Assembly: GCA_947497455.1 (NCBI GenBank)
Contig: CANMGU010000001.1
Coordinates: forward strand, 930,001-994,000
Direction: 5' to 3'
Source: an uncultured Sphingomonadaceae bacterium
Lineage (GTDB): Bacteria > Pseudomonadota > Alphaproteobacteria > Sphingomonadales > Sphingomonadaceae
DNA length: 64,000 nt
The notes beneath the pieces were generated by a model. The model was given only the letters and a program-made list of their open reading frames with translations. It did not search any database and was not told the DNA's origin. Position 1 is the stretch's first letter; each line of letters starts with the position of its first letter. Made by a program: the position numbers and the translations under genes. Positions 28,677-36,756 of the stretch are shown piece by piece.

Positions 28677-30104
28677 ATGTCCCCCCATGAAGTGAAGACT
28701 CGTTTTGGAACATCACGGCGCCGGTTGCTTGGTGCAACGATGGTTGGTGCTGGAACGATGCTTGCAGGTATGGGTGCCAGCGCCTCTGGTGCCACCTTAA
28801 AATCAAAAGGCAATATCCTGCTGAACCGGGTTCCTGACCTGCCCAAAGGCCTTGTCGATGCGGTCAACTTTCCGCTGATCGAGGCGATCCACGGCCGACG
28901 ATCGCGGCGCTTTGCGCGTGGTGCATCTATCTCGGACGGACCGCTCGCCTACACATCGAAGCAAAATTCGGAACCTCTGTCAGAGCTGGAGCAAATGTTG
29001 TTGCTGACAACTGTTGCCGGTAATACTGGCTGGTCAAATCTGATTCCGCATAATCCGAATTATCTGCCTCACATTCCCAACTACGCTGGTGCAGCGGGTG
29101 GGCGAACTTTTCCGTCATGTGCTGGGTTCCAGATTACCGAGTTTTTCTACACGGACGATAAAGGCGTCTATTTTCTTCCCACCCGCGACATGCCTGCGAC
29201 AAGTGCGACCAAACCCAATGGCGAGACTGATCTCATGGCCTATCTGGATGCGCACAAGTCGCGTATCGTCAAGATCGCAGATGGCCGTCTGAACATTCCG
29301 GCGCGGCCTGAGCATATGGAAATGCACAACGAATGGTGTGCCAATGTGCCAGGCAGTACGATGATCTTTCCGGTCGCTGATCTGGCGCAGCATATTATCA
29401 TGGCACTGTGTTATTTCGTTCAGGGTGGTGTGTGCATCTATGACGATGTAAACAATCGTCCGATCCCCGGTCTGGAGAAATTCAAACATCTCGTTGACCT
29501 GAAGAATCCCTACCCAATGACTTATGTTGAGCAGGTCAGCACGAATGAAGTGACGGTCGAACTGTCCTGTTCCTGTTATGCCGGTGTGCTCATGCTGCAA
29601 GCCATGGGGCTAGGTGGTTGGATGTATGACGGCCTCAATCCGTTCAGCGTGCTCGGCGCAAGCGGCGATCCTGCGGTGCCAGGTCTGGGCTTTCGCTTTG
29701 ACATGTTACCCAACGAGCCCCTGCCGCATGTCACCGGACTGGAAGGAATTTTGGAAGGGCATTGTCAGCCGCATTTCAAGGATATGCGCGCTGCAGTTGA
29801 AGCAGTGGTGAAACGCAAATTTGGGAAAGGTGGGCCTTTCAACAGCAATACGCCGGGTCATTATAAGGAGACCGACGCTGTGCGCAAAAGCGGTGCGCCA
29901 ATCAACGATGAGTTTATCGATTGCGTGGCGACAATGGCGCAATATGTACAGGATACTTTTGGACGGTTTCCCGCAAAAGTTCCTGCGATCTTGACGCTGA
30001 TGTATCTGCAGGCACACAAGCTCGACACCGGTTTCTACGATACCTATTTCGACCACGGCGCTTATCTTCGGACCCATGCGAACCATCAGAAAAGTTGGTC
30101 ATAG
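28677..30104 (+). CDS. Tat-exported nitroreductase-fold protein (SagB/ThcOx-like)
   Basis: The 475-residue protein has a twin-arginine signal (TSRRRLLGATMVGAGTML, then Ala-rich to about residue 40), so it should be exported folded with its cofactor. The rest resembles a flavin nitroreductase fold: AIHGRRSRRFARG, SELEQMLLLTTVAG, GRTFPSCAGFQITEF with a GVYFLP strand, and late helices AGVLMLQAMGLGGWMYDG. The reaction is unknown. The start is fixed by AGAAGGA. It is the first gene of a two-gene operon (27 bp to the next gene) under a repressor-type promoter. Confidence 0.7.
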   Translation: MSPHEVKTRFGTSRRRLLGATMVGAGTMLAGMGASASGATLKSKGNILLNRVPDLPKGLVDAVNFPLIEAIHGRRSRRFARGASISDGPLAYTSKQNSEPLSELEQMLLLTTVAGNTGWSNLIPHNPNYLPHIPNYAGAAGGRTFPSCAGFQITEFFYTDDKGVYFLPTRDMPATSATKPNGETDLMAYLDAHKSRIVKIADGRLNIPARPEHMEMHNEWCANVPGSTMIFPVADLAQHIIMALCYFVQGGVCIYDDVNNRPIPGLEKFKHLVDLKNPYPMTYVEQVSTNEVTVELSCSCYAGVLMLQAMGLGGWMYDGLNPFSVLGASGDPAVPGLGFRFDMLPNEPLPHVTGLEGILEGHCQPHFKDMRAAVEAVVKRKFGKGGPFNSNTPGHYKETDAVRKSGAPINDEFIDCVATMAQYVQDTFGRFPAKVPAILTLMYLQAHKLDTGFYDTYFDHGAYLRTHANHQKSWS

Positions 30105-30131
30105 GTCGTTTACGAGCCAAGGAATGCTGCT

Positions 30132-30908
30132 ATGATACGTAAAACCCTAATGCTGCTTTATGCCATTGGAGCATATATCCTGAGTATGGCAGCGCTTGTC
30201 TATATCATGGGTTTTCTGATCGATCTTGGTGTGCCGAAAGGGATAAGCGGCGATACGATAGCCGCGGGCCAGTCCCTTGGCACATGGTCTGCCATATTGA
30301 TCAACACGGGATTGGTCGCGCTTTTCGGTCTGCACCATTCAATTACCGCCCGGACCTCGTTCAAGCGTTGGTGGACCAAGATCATTCCAGAACCAATCGA
30401 GCGGGCAACCTATCTGTATATGACCACCGCGATGACCGCTTTGCTGGTCATGTTCTGGCAGCCTATCCCGATAACGATTTGGCACGTGCGGTCCGATCTG
30501 GCTGCCGGTTTCATCTATACCGGATATGCCAGCATATGGACGATGATGGTCGCGGCTACGTTTCACTTTGGACATTTCGGTTTTCTGGGCCTGACGCAAG
30601 CGTGGCAGAATTTTCGAGATACAAAACCCGCGCCGTCCAGCATGACCGCGCGCTATCTCTACGCGCTGGTCCGTCATCCGATCAGTCTCGGGTGGATGCT
30701 TGCGCCTTTGATGACGCCGCATTTCACTGTTGGACATCTGGTTTTTGCAGCCGCTACCTTTGCTTACATCTTACTGGCGACGCCGTTTGAAGAAGCGGAT
30801 TTGATTGAGGAGATAGGAGAACCCTATCGCAACTATCGTGACCGGGTTCCGACTTTTGTCCCATTCGCCAAACGCCGACTGGTCGATCCAGATCAGCGCC
30901 GAAGATAG
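30132..30908 (+). CDS. MddA/NnrU-like integral membrane methyltransferase
   Basis: The 258-residue protein has about five to six hydrophobic helices and the isoprenylcysteine-methyltransferase fold marks: RYLYALVRHPISLGWML, then EEADLIEEIGEPYRNYRDRVP at the end. The N-terminal half (LFGLHHSITARTSFKRWWTKII, PEPIERATYLY) resembles methanethiol S-methyltransferase MddA and NnrU proteins. The substrate could be a small thiol, but this is inference. It is in one operon with the Tat nitroreductase gene and converges with the ABM lipoprotein gene, four bases away. Confidence 0.75.
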   Translation: MIRKTLMLLYAIGAYILSMAALVYIMGFLIDLGVPKGISGDTIAAGQSLGTWSAILINTGLVALFGLHHSITARTSFKRWWTKIIPEPIERATYLYMTTAMTALLVMFWQPIPITIWHVRSDLAAGFIYTGYASIWTMMVAATFHFGHFGFLGLTQAWQNFRDTKPAPSSMTARYLYALVRHPISLGWMLAPLMTPHFTVGHLVFAAATFAYILLATPFEEADLIEEIGEPYRNYRDRVPTFVPFAKRRLVDPDQRRR

Positions 30909-30912
30909 CTGA

Positions 30913-31317
30913 TCATGGGATGACCGGCTCGACTGCGTAATATCCCATGATTGGCTCGGTCTGCAAAAGGCTTTTGATATGGTCCCAGTCACCCGATGCG
31001 ACAATGCGATCATAATGTTCACCATGAAGTTCTTTCGTCGTCCAAACTTCCTGCAGTACGAAGGTATTGGGTCGCTCAACATTGCGATATACAATCGCCG
31101 AGACAAATCCTGGCTCTGAAGCCATGGCCTCGGACACGCCGGCCATTATCTCGGAAAATTCCGTTAGCCCGTCATCGCTCGCCTCGAAGTTGATGATAAG
31201 GGTTACGGGCGCTTCAGCATTGGAAGCGGTCGGTGCGTTTGCGCAAGCTGCAAGTGCGGCGATGGAAAAGACAGCCATGATATATTTCAATAGATTTTCA
31301 GCTTTTTTCTGGATCAT
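30913..31317 (-). CDS. Lipoprotein with antibiotic-biosynthesis-monooxygenase (ABM) domain
   Basis: The 134-residue protein has a lipoprotein signal (YIMAVFSIAALAAC) followed by a dimeric ferredoxin-like ABM domain: VTLIINFEASDDGLTEFSEIM, EPGFVSAIVYRNVERPNTFVLQEVW and a final SLLQTEPIM. Such domains oxidise quinols, bind heme or act as small chaperone-like units. A lipid-anchored ABM domain is uncommon. It overlaps the TetR gene by four bases, so it is co-expressed with it. Both flanking operons act in or on the envelope. Confidence 0.78.
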   Translation of the reverse strand: MIQKKAENLLKYIMAVFSIAALAACANAPTASNAEAPVTLIINFEASDDGLTEFSEIMAGVSEAMASEPGFVSAIVYRNVERPNTFVLQEVWTTKELHGEHYDRIVASGDWDHIKSLLQTEPIMGYYAVEPVIP

Positions 31318-31925
31318 TCGGGGGGTTCCTTTTGTGTAGACCAGAGCGCTTGTGATGCTTCGTCCGGAGCGGGCCCCAGTCCGGCAACTGCGAGTAACTC
31401 CTTGATAAAGTCTTCGTCGGGACGTGCTTTGAGTGTGCCAGAGCTATGCAATCCAACACCCCCATGAACGAGCATCCAGTATCGCATCACTGTCCTGCGC
31501 TTTTCATCATCGCTACCTTGTGCCGGCGCAAGCACGGCCTTAGAAGTTGCGATCATCGCATCAGCACCGGTGCGCAATTCGGGTACGTCTTCAAACTGGG
31601 CGTAACTGCGGTTCATCATGATGGTGTAAAGCTGACGGTGGTTGAGGGCGAACGTCGCATATGTACGTACAAAGCCCGCCGCATTTTTGGTCTGGGCGAG
31701 AAGACCTGAAAGCTCATGAAAACCAACAGCAGCAACCGCCGACAGCAATGCATCCTTGTCCGAGAAGTGATTATAAATCGCACGATGCGCTACGCCGATC
31801 TTGGTGGCCAAAGACCGCATGCTGAGCTTCTCGGCGCCTTCCTCATCAATTCGCTGGCGCGCGAGATTGAGAACCGCCTGGCGCAAATCTCCATGATGAT
31901 AATTGTCGCGGGTCTTATTGGTCAT
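31314..31925 (-). CDS. TetR-family transcriptional regulator
   Basis: The 203-residue regulator has the TetR helix-turn-helix near its N-terminus (KLSMRSLATKIGVAHRAIYNHFSDKDALL) and a ligand domain with a WMLVHGGVGL helix. Its promoter carries the same TATCCA-N-TGGATA palindrome as the Tat nitroreductase promoter, so it is likely to repress both operons, including itself. The first codons (MTNKTRDNYHHGDLRQ) are typical of this subgroup. The ABM lipoprotein gene is coupled downstream. Confidence 0.92.
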   Translation of the reverse strand: MTNKTRDNYHHGDLRQAVLNLARQRIDEEGAEKLSMRSLATKIGVAHRAIYNHFSDKDALLSAVAAVGFHELSGLLAQTKNAAGFVRTYATFALNHRQLYTIMMNRSYAQFEDVPELRTGADAMIATSKAVLAPAQGSDDEKRRTVMRYWMLVHGGVGLHSSGTLKARPDEDFIKELLAVAGLGPAPDEASQALWSTQKEPPE

Positions 31926-31984
31926 GCCGCCACCTTAAAAAAAATGCTCTCGCTTATAGTCTCACATAATTTCATGATGGCCCT

Positions 31985-32030
31985 TATATATCCATTGGAT
32001 ATATATTGCGAGCAGCTTCGGTATTGTCAA
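31985..32030 (-). promoter_or_regulatory. Promoter and TetR-type operator of the tetR-ABM operon
   Basis: On the minus strand TTGACA (32030-32025) precedes an AT-rich -10 region. A perfect 21-bp palindrome, TATATATCCA-T-TGGATATATA (31985-32005), overlaps it. The layout copies that at 28598-28642. The TetR start codon is 60 bases further on. Confidence 0.78.
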
Positions 32031-32089
32031 TCAGAGACTGGTGTCACCCTTCGATTAGCAGATCTTGTCAGGCTTCGCGGCAGCGTCGA

Positions 32090-34228
32090 TCAGGCGGCAC
32101 TCACCCGCACCGGGATCGCGCTTTGAATCGCCTGACCGGTAATCGGATCGAGATGGTCATCGTCAACAATCAACCGATTGGTCGATCCGCCTTTGGTCAT
32201 CACATCATCCTTACCGGCCTCGCTGTCACCGAAGGCATGGCTCATCGAGATGACGCCGGGGCGAACCTTCTCGTCTGCCTTGGCCATGCCGAATATCGAC
32301 GCTGTGGGAGAGGTGATTTCGATGATGGCACCGTCGCTAATCCCTGCCTTGGCCATGTCATCGGGATTGATGAAAGCCGGATTGGTTGGCATTTTTTCAA
32401 CCAGTTTCGGGAAGGGATGACCATTGCTGTTATAGCGGTGCTTGGACCGACGAGAGATCAGGCGGAAGTCGAAGCCATCTTTCGCAGGGTCATTGGTCGC
32501 ATAGTCCAAAAGTTCGCTGGGCATTGCGCCGGCGTTGAGGTCAAAACGGTTTTCGCTGTCTGGATCGGCCGGACCGACAACCGGATGCAGCTCGTCATAA
32601 GTGATCGCCGCACCCTTGCGCTCCAGCGCCGCGGCGTCTGCTTTCGCCTTGCTGGGTTTAAGCAGTGAACCTTCGGTTATCAGGTCGAGAACAGTGGCCT
32701 TGTCGGGGCATTCGTCCATTGAAACCGAACCGCCGGGATAGTTCATTTCGATGCCCATATGCTTGGCGAGCCACCAGAGCATTTCATATTCGTCCATTGT
32801 GTCTCCCGGCGCTGGAACCATCGCTTCTGTATAGTGCGCATAGGCTTCCTCGGTAAACGCATCGGAGACGTTGTTTATATCCTCCCGCTCCAGGCACATG
32901 CTGGGTGCCAGGATGATGTCGGCACGTTTCGCACTGGCTGACATCCACGGATCAATCTGGATGAAGAGCTCACATTCATCGAGTGCGCGGCGGACTTTTT
33001 GCTGGTCGGGAAAGGCAATTTCGGGATTGCCGCCAATGGAGATCAGCGCTTTGATCTGACCCTCTCCGGGCGTCAGAATTTCATCGGCCAGTACATTGCA
33101 GGGCATTTCCTTACCGAGATGGCCAAGCCCTCGAATGCGCGATTTGGGAAATCCTTCGCCGAACATCGGGGTGGGCGGTGCAACCTGAGCCATTTTGGGC
33201 GCGCCGCTCAGCGGATTGAAAACCATCGGAGCGGACACTTTTTCGCCTTCCTGATTGAAACGCGCGCACAGGATGTTGAGTGATGCGACTAGATATTCGG
33301 TCAACGTCCCGTTGCCAGCCATTTCCGGACCGGTACCGGTGACAACGCGGCCCTTATTGGCACCGGCAAACATCCGGGCAGCCTTGACCAGCTCGTCTTT
33401 GTCGACACCGGCACGTTTCGCGGCCACATCAGGCGTCATTGGTTTAACCGCCGCTTCCAGTTCCGCAACGCCATCAACATGGGCGGCAACGAAATTCTGG
33501 TCGAACAGCTTTTCTTCAAAAATGACGTTGAGCATACCAGCGAGTAGGGCAGGGTCTTCGCCTGGCTTGACCGGTAAATATATGTCCGCAAGGCGGCCCA
33601 TGTCGCTGACCCGCGGATCAGCGACGATCACTTTCAAACCACGGTCCTTGGCATCGCGCAAGCCGCGGGACGGAGAGGATGTCGGCATCCCACCAGAATA
33701 GTGGGAAACGATCGGATTATTGCCGACGAACATCGCAACATCAGATTCGGTGAAAGCATTGCCGCCGCCCATCCACATGCCATAGCGCGCGGTGGTGAAA
33801 ACTTTTGCAGGTTGATCGACCGTCACACTGGTGTACCAGTTGCGTGAGCCGATGCCCTGCGCAAAGGCGTAGGATGTACCCAATACGGCGCTGTTCTGAA
33901 ACGCGTTGGTACCGCAATAGACGGCGATGCTGTGCGGGCCGTGCTCCTCGACCATTTTCTTCATCTGCGCGCCCGCAAGCGCCAAGGCGTCTGCCGTTGC
34001 AATATCCTTGAACGTGCCGTCTGGCTGCCGAATTTTGCTGGTGATCATCCGGTCTGGCAGATTGTGCATATCGGTAAGTTGGCGACCCTTGATGCAGGTA
34101 TAGCCGTTGAACAGATGGTCTTCCTTATCGCCGCGCACAGCAACGACCTTATTATCCTCAACGTCCACCAGCATCGCGCAGCTGGCGTGACAAAAACGGC
34201 AAAAACTTCTTTTGGTCTGGGCGGCCAT
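32090..34228 (-). CDS. Molybdopterin oxidoreductase, DMSO-reductase family
   Basis: The 712-residue protein begins with a 4Fe-4S motif at Cys10, Cys13, Cys17 and Cys45 (SFCRFCHASC, GYTCIKGR), followed by molybdopterin domains (VDQPAKVFTTARYG, FVGNNPIVSHYSGG, DPRVSDMGRLADIYLPVKPG) and a C-terminal dinucleotide-binding domain with SRRSKHRYNSNGHPFP. There is no Tat signal, so it is cytoplasmic. The class is similar to formate dehydrogenase or other FdhF-like enzymes; the substrate is unknown. No electron-transfer subunit is adjacent. It is divergent from a methyltransferase gene. Confidence 0.9.
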   Translation of the reverse strand: MAAQTKRSFCRFCHASCAMLVDVEDNKVVAVRGDKEDHLFNGYTCIKGRQLTDMHNLPDRMITSKIRQPDGTFKDIATADALALAGAQMKKMVEEHGPHSIAVYCGTNAFQNSAVLGTSYAFAQGIGSRNWYTSVTVDQPAKVFTTARYGMWMGGGNAFTESDVAMFVGNNPIVSHYSGGMPTSSPSRGLRDAKDRGLKVIVADPRVSDMGRLADIYLPVKPGEDPALLAGMLNVIFEEKLFDQNFVAAHVDGVAELEAAVKPMTPDVAAKRAGVDKDELVKAARMFAGANKGRVVTGTGPEMAGNGTLTEYLVASLNILCARFNQEGEKVSAPMVFNPLSGAPKMAQVAPPTPMFGEGFPKSRIRGLGHLGKEMPCNVLADEILTPGEGQIKALISIGGNPEIAFPDQQKVRRALDECELFIQIDPWMSASAKRADIILAPSMCLEREDINNVSDAFTEEAYAHYTEAMVPAPGDTMDEYEMLWWLAKHMGIEMNYPGGSVSMDECPDKATVLDLITEGSLLKPSKAKADAAALERKGAAITYDELHPVVGPADPDSENRFDLNAGAMPSELLDYATNDPAKDGFDFRLISRRSKHRYNSNGHPFPKLVEKMPTNPAFINPDDMAKAGISDGAIIEITSPTASIFGMAKADEKVRPGVISMSHAFGDSEAGKDDVMTKGGSTNRLIVDDDHLDPITGQAIQSAIPVRVSAA

Positions 34229-34381
34229 GTTAATCTCCTATGGCAGCGAGTTTATCATGGGCCGCAACGGGCGCGACTGGCAAAACTGTTTGGACTATCC
34301 TGCGGCAAATCTGTTGGTTTCAGCGCGTCTGTTTTCCCAATATCAAATATGTTAGATGAGGACGAGGGATGGGAGCTAACA

Positions 34382-35227
34382 ATGTCATTGATAAGCGACT
34401 TTATTGCGGGGCGAACACCTCCGGACTTATATGAAACCTATTTATCGGGCGGTCTGTTCATGCCCTGGGCTGATACGCTTATTGAAGCTGTAGCGGCTTC
34501 GGATGCTTGCCTCGACATAGCCTGCGGTACAGGTGTTATTTCTCGCAAGCTGTCCGATCTGCCCGAGGTCGCAACATTATCATCAATAGATGTCGCGCCG
34601 CCGATGATCGCCAAGGCGAAAGCCTTAAAACAGGAAAAGGGCTATGCGACCCGCGCCGAGTTTCAGATTGCGAGCGCGCTCGACCTGCCCTTTGATGATG
34701 ATGTTTTTGATGTTGCCCTGTGTCAGCAGGGGCTGCAGTTTTTCCCTGATAAGGTGCTCGCGCTGCAAGAAGCAGCGCGGGTGCTGAAACCCGGTGGCCG
34801 TTTGGGAGCCGCTGTTTGGACTGCGGGCCATGACGGCAATCCAGTCTTTGGAGAATTTGAAGATATATTGGCGCGCAATATTGGCAGTGATATTGTCCCG
34901 ATTGCCCCATTTTCCTATGGCGATGCGGATGAAATCCGATCCGTTGCCGAGCAAGCCGGATTGGACGTGCAAGCGGTCGAACGGCGCGAGATGATTACGA
35001 CTTTACCGGCAGTGCGAGACTTTGTGCTGTTCGACGTTATTTTTCTCGGTCGCCCCGGCGCAGATGGTGCATTGCAACCGGTTATCGACCCGGAAGATGA
35101 TACGGCAGATGAGCTGATTGAAACAATTATCGCGGAGATGACCGACGCGGTTCGTCCATATGTGCAGGATGACGGAACCTTAAGATCGCTAACCACAACG
35201 CATATTCTTCTGGCAAACAGCCGCTAA
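34382..35227 (+). CDS. Class I SAM-dependent methyltransferase (UbiE-like)
   Basis: The 281-residue protein has the SAM-binding motif I LDIACGTGVISRKL, the acidic motif SIDVAPPMIAKA, motif II FDVALCQQGLQFFPD and ARVLKPGGRLGAAVW. The N-terminal YETYLSGGLFMPWADTL and late VQAVERREMITTLP are typical of UbiE/menG-like small-molecule methyltransferases. The substrate is not known. The start at 34382 has GGGAG upstream. It is divergent from the molybdoenzyme, with 153 bp between, so the two may be co-regulated. Confidence 0.85.
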   Translation: MSLISDFIAGRTPPDLYETYLSGGLFMPWADTLIEAVAASDACLDIACGTGVISRKLSDLPEVATLSSIDVAPPMIAKAKALKQEKGYATRAEFQIASALDLPFDDDVFDVALCQQGLQFFPDKVLALQEAARVLKPGGRLGAAVWTAGHDGNPVFGEFEDILARNIGSDIVPIAPFSYGDADEIRSVAEQAGLDVQAVERREMITTLPAVRDFVLFDVIFLGRPGADGALQPVIDPEDDTADELIETIIAEMTDAVRPYVQDDGTLRSLTTTHILLANSR

Positions 35228-35235
35228 AATTCTGC

Positions 35236-35251
35236 CGCCGATTTATCGGCG
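35236..35251. other. Short hairpin after the methyltransferase gene
   Basis: CGCCGA (35236-35241) pairs with TCGGCG (35246-35251) across TTTA, nine bases after the stop. There is no T-run, so termination is uncertain. Confidence 0.4.
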
Positions 35252-35290
35252 ACAAAGCGGCAAAAACTTCTCTGGATCTGAGTGGTGGGG
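35249..35290 (-). pseudogene. Possible relic matching the N-terminus of the molybdoenzyme gene
   Basis: On the minus strand a frame reads QIQRSFCRF and then runs out through VADKSAAEF to a stop. The molybdoenzyme 1.1 kb away begins QTKRSFCRFCHASC. The DNA shares the 13-mer GGCAAAAACTTCT and flanking bases with 34187-34228. It may be a decayed fragment or a chance overlap with a repeat. Confidence 0.3.
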
Positions 35291-35448
35291 TTTGATTTGA
35301 TGTCCGCAATATCCTGCAGGCGGATATAGTAGGGGGTGACAATACTTTTAGTTAGAACATTCTATCACCAGATTACTGACCACTAAAAATACCTTTGTTT
35401 ACAGAATATGATGATTGTGCAATCTTTACCATTGAACAGGAGATTGCC

Positions 35449-36396
35449 ATGAAGACTATGCAGAATATTTTGACCGGTTTAGGCCTTACAGTTTCTGGAC
35501 TAGTATTTTTTTCAACTCCTGCATTCGCAACTTTCACGGAACCAAATTCTTCCAATGAAGATATTGTCGTTACTGGCAACAAAACCACGAAAGCTGCCAT
35601 TGCGCAATTTATCAAGACAACAATCGCAACACCGGAAGGCGGCAGGCATGACGGTCAGTATGCGAGATTGGCAAATCCAGTTTGTCCAAAAGTCGTCGGC
35701 TTATCAGATGAGAACCGAGATCAGGTAGAGCAAAGAATGCGCGGTGTTGCTTTGGCAGCCGACATGCGAGTGGCGCAAAAAGGTTGCAAGCCGAACGTTT
35801 TTGTAATGGTTGTTGCCGACGGTGATGAAGCCGTTTCAACGCTCAGCAAAAAGAGATCGCGGTTATTTGGTAATATGTCACACTATGCACGAAAGCGGAT
35901 CGCAAAAAGCGGCGGACCAGCTTATGCTTGGAAACGGATTCAAACGGCTTCTGCCGAAACAGGGGCGCTGCAAAATTCTGATGAGATCACTCCTGTTCCA
36001 TCAGATCAGGGACCAGTTACCGAAGTCCCAATCATGCACTCGAGCGTAAAGTCCAATATTAAGCGAACAGTCCAAAAGGATATGACACATTCGTTTTTGT
36101 TGCTCGAAAAAGATGCATTAGTTGGCCTCACCACACTACAAATTGCAGACTATGCCGCAATGCGTTCCTATATCGATACTAGAGATAGTCAAACCCGCCA
36201 AACTCCGCGCTATTCTATTTTGGCGCTATTCGATTCTGCAAAGGATAGTGAAGAAATCCCAAGCTCGGTTAGCGAAATGGACCTGATGCTGCTGAGCTCC
36301 TTATACAACACCCCTTCGGATGTTTCTGCTTCTATGCAAAGTTCCGCTATGGTTCATCAAATTGGGAATGAGCTGACTTCTCGCGCGGATAATTAA
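35449..36396 (+). CDS. Secreted protein with TonB-box-like N-terminal motif, unknown function
   Basis: The 315-residue protein has a signal peptide (LTGLGLTVSGLVFFSTPAFA) and, at 36-42 just after it, NEDIVVT followed by GNKTTK. The TonB-dependent receptor 6 kb away has the same NEDIVVT at its TonB box. After this come AIAQFIKTTI, HDGQYARLANPVCPKVVGL and paired cysteines, a pattern I associate with a family of sphingomonad secreted proteins of unknown role. There is no beta-barrel, so it is soluble and periplasmic or exported. The start is fixed by AGGAG. Confidence 0.75.
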   Translation: MKTMQNILTGLGLTVSGLVFFSTPAFATFTEPNSSNEDIVVTGNKTTKAAIAQFIKTTIATPEGGRHDGQYARLANPVCPKVVGLSDENRDQVEQRMRGVALAADMRVAQKGCKPNVFVMVVADGDEAVSTLSKKRSRLFGNMSHYARKRIAKSGGPAYAWKRIQTASAETGALQNSDEITPVPSDQGPVTEVPIMHSSVKSNIKRTVQKDMTHSFLLLEKDALVGLTTLQIADYAAMRSYIDTRDSQTRQTPRYSILALFDSAKDSEEIPSSVSEMDLMLLSSLYNTPSDVSASMQSSAMVHQIGNELTSRADN

Positions 36397-36756
36397 CAAC
36401 CCTCATTCAGACAAAGCTTGATCTTGTTAAAATTGATAATTTTCTTGTCGATATCTGGTCGGATAATCGGTTGGGAATGTCCGCAATATCCCGAAAGCGG
36501 ACGTTAGCATTGTTAGTATTAAATGGCAGCGAGAGGGCGGAAAGCAGACATTCAGGACAATGATGCAAATGCTGAGTTGCTATTGCTAGATGCAAGCTCC
36601 ATGCAGATGGGAAACCGTCATGGGGGCTTGATGACAGAAACTAAAACATTATCGCGCAAATGGGGTTTTGGGGCACCGCCTTGTTGCCGGAAGACGGCAT
36701 GATAGAGTCGAATCTTTTCACCTTATCCGTTTCATGTTCACGGCGCTACTTGTAGC
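36397..36756. other. Gap without a gene; holds a repeat-like hairpin
   Basis: No frame of useful length with a ribosome site is seen. A hairpin AATGTCCGC (36476-36484) with GCGGACGTT (36497-36505) belongs to the repeat family described at 38284 and 43384. A small CGCTA/TAGCG hairpin (36744-36757) touches the start codon of the transporter gene. Confidence 0.55.
36476..36505. repeat. GTCCGC/GCGGAC hairpin repeat, short form
   Basis: Nine-base arms (one G-T pair) enclose AATATCCCGAAA. The 5' half TGTCCGCAATATCC also occurs at 35301-35314, followed there by GCGGA. It is likely a shorter subtype of the 38284/43384 repeat. Confidence 0.5.
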
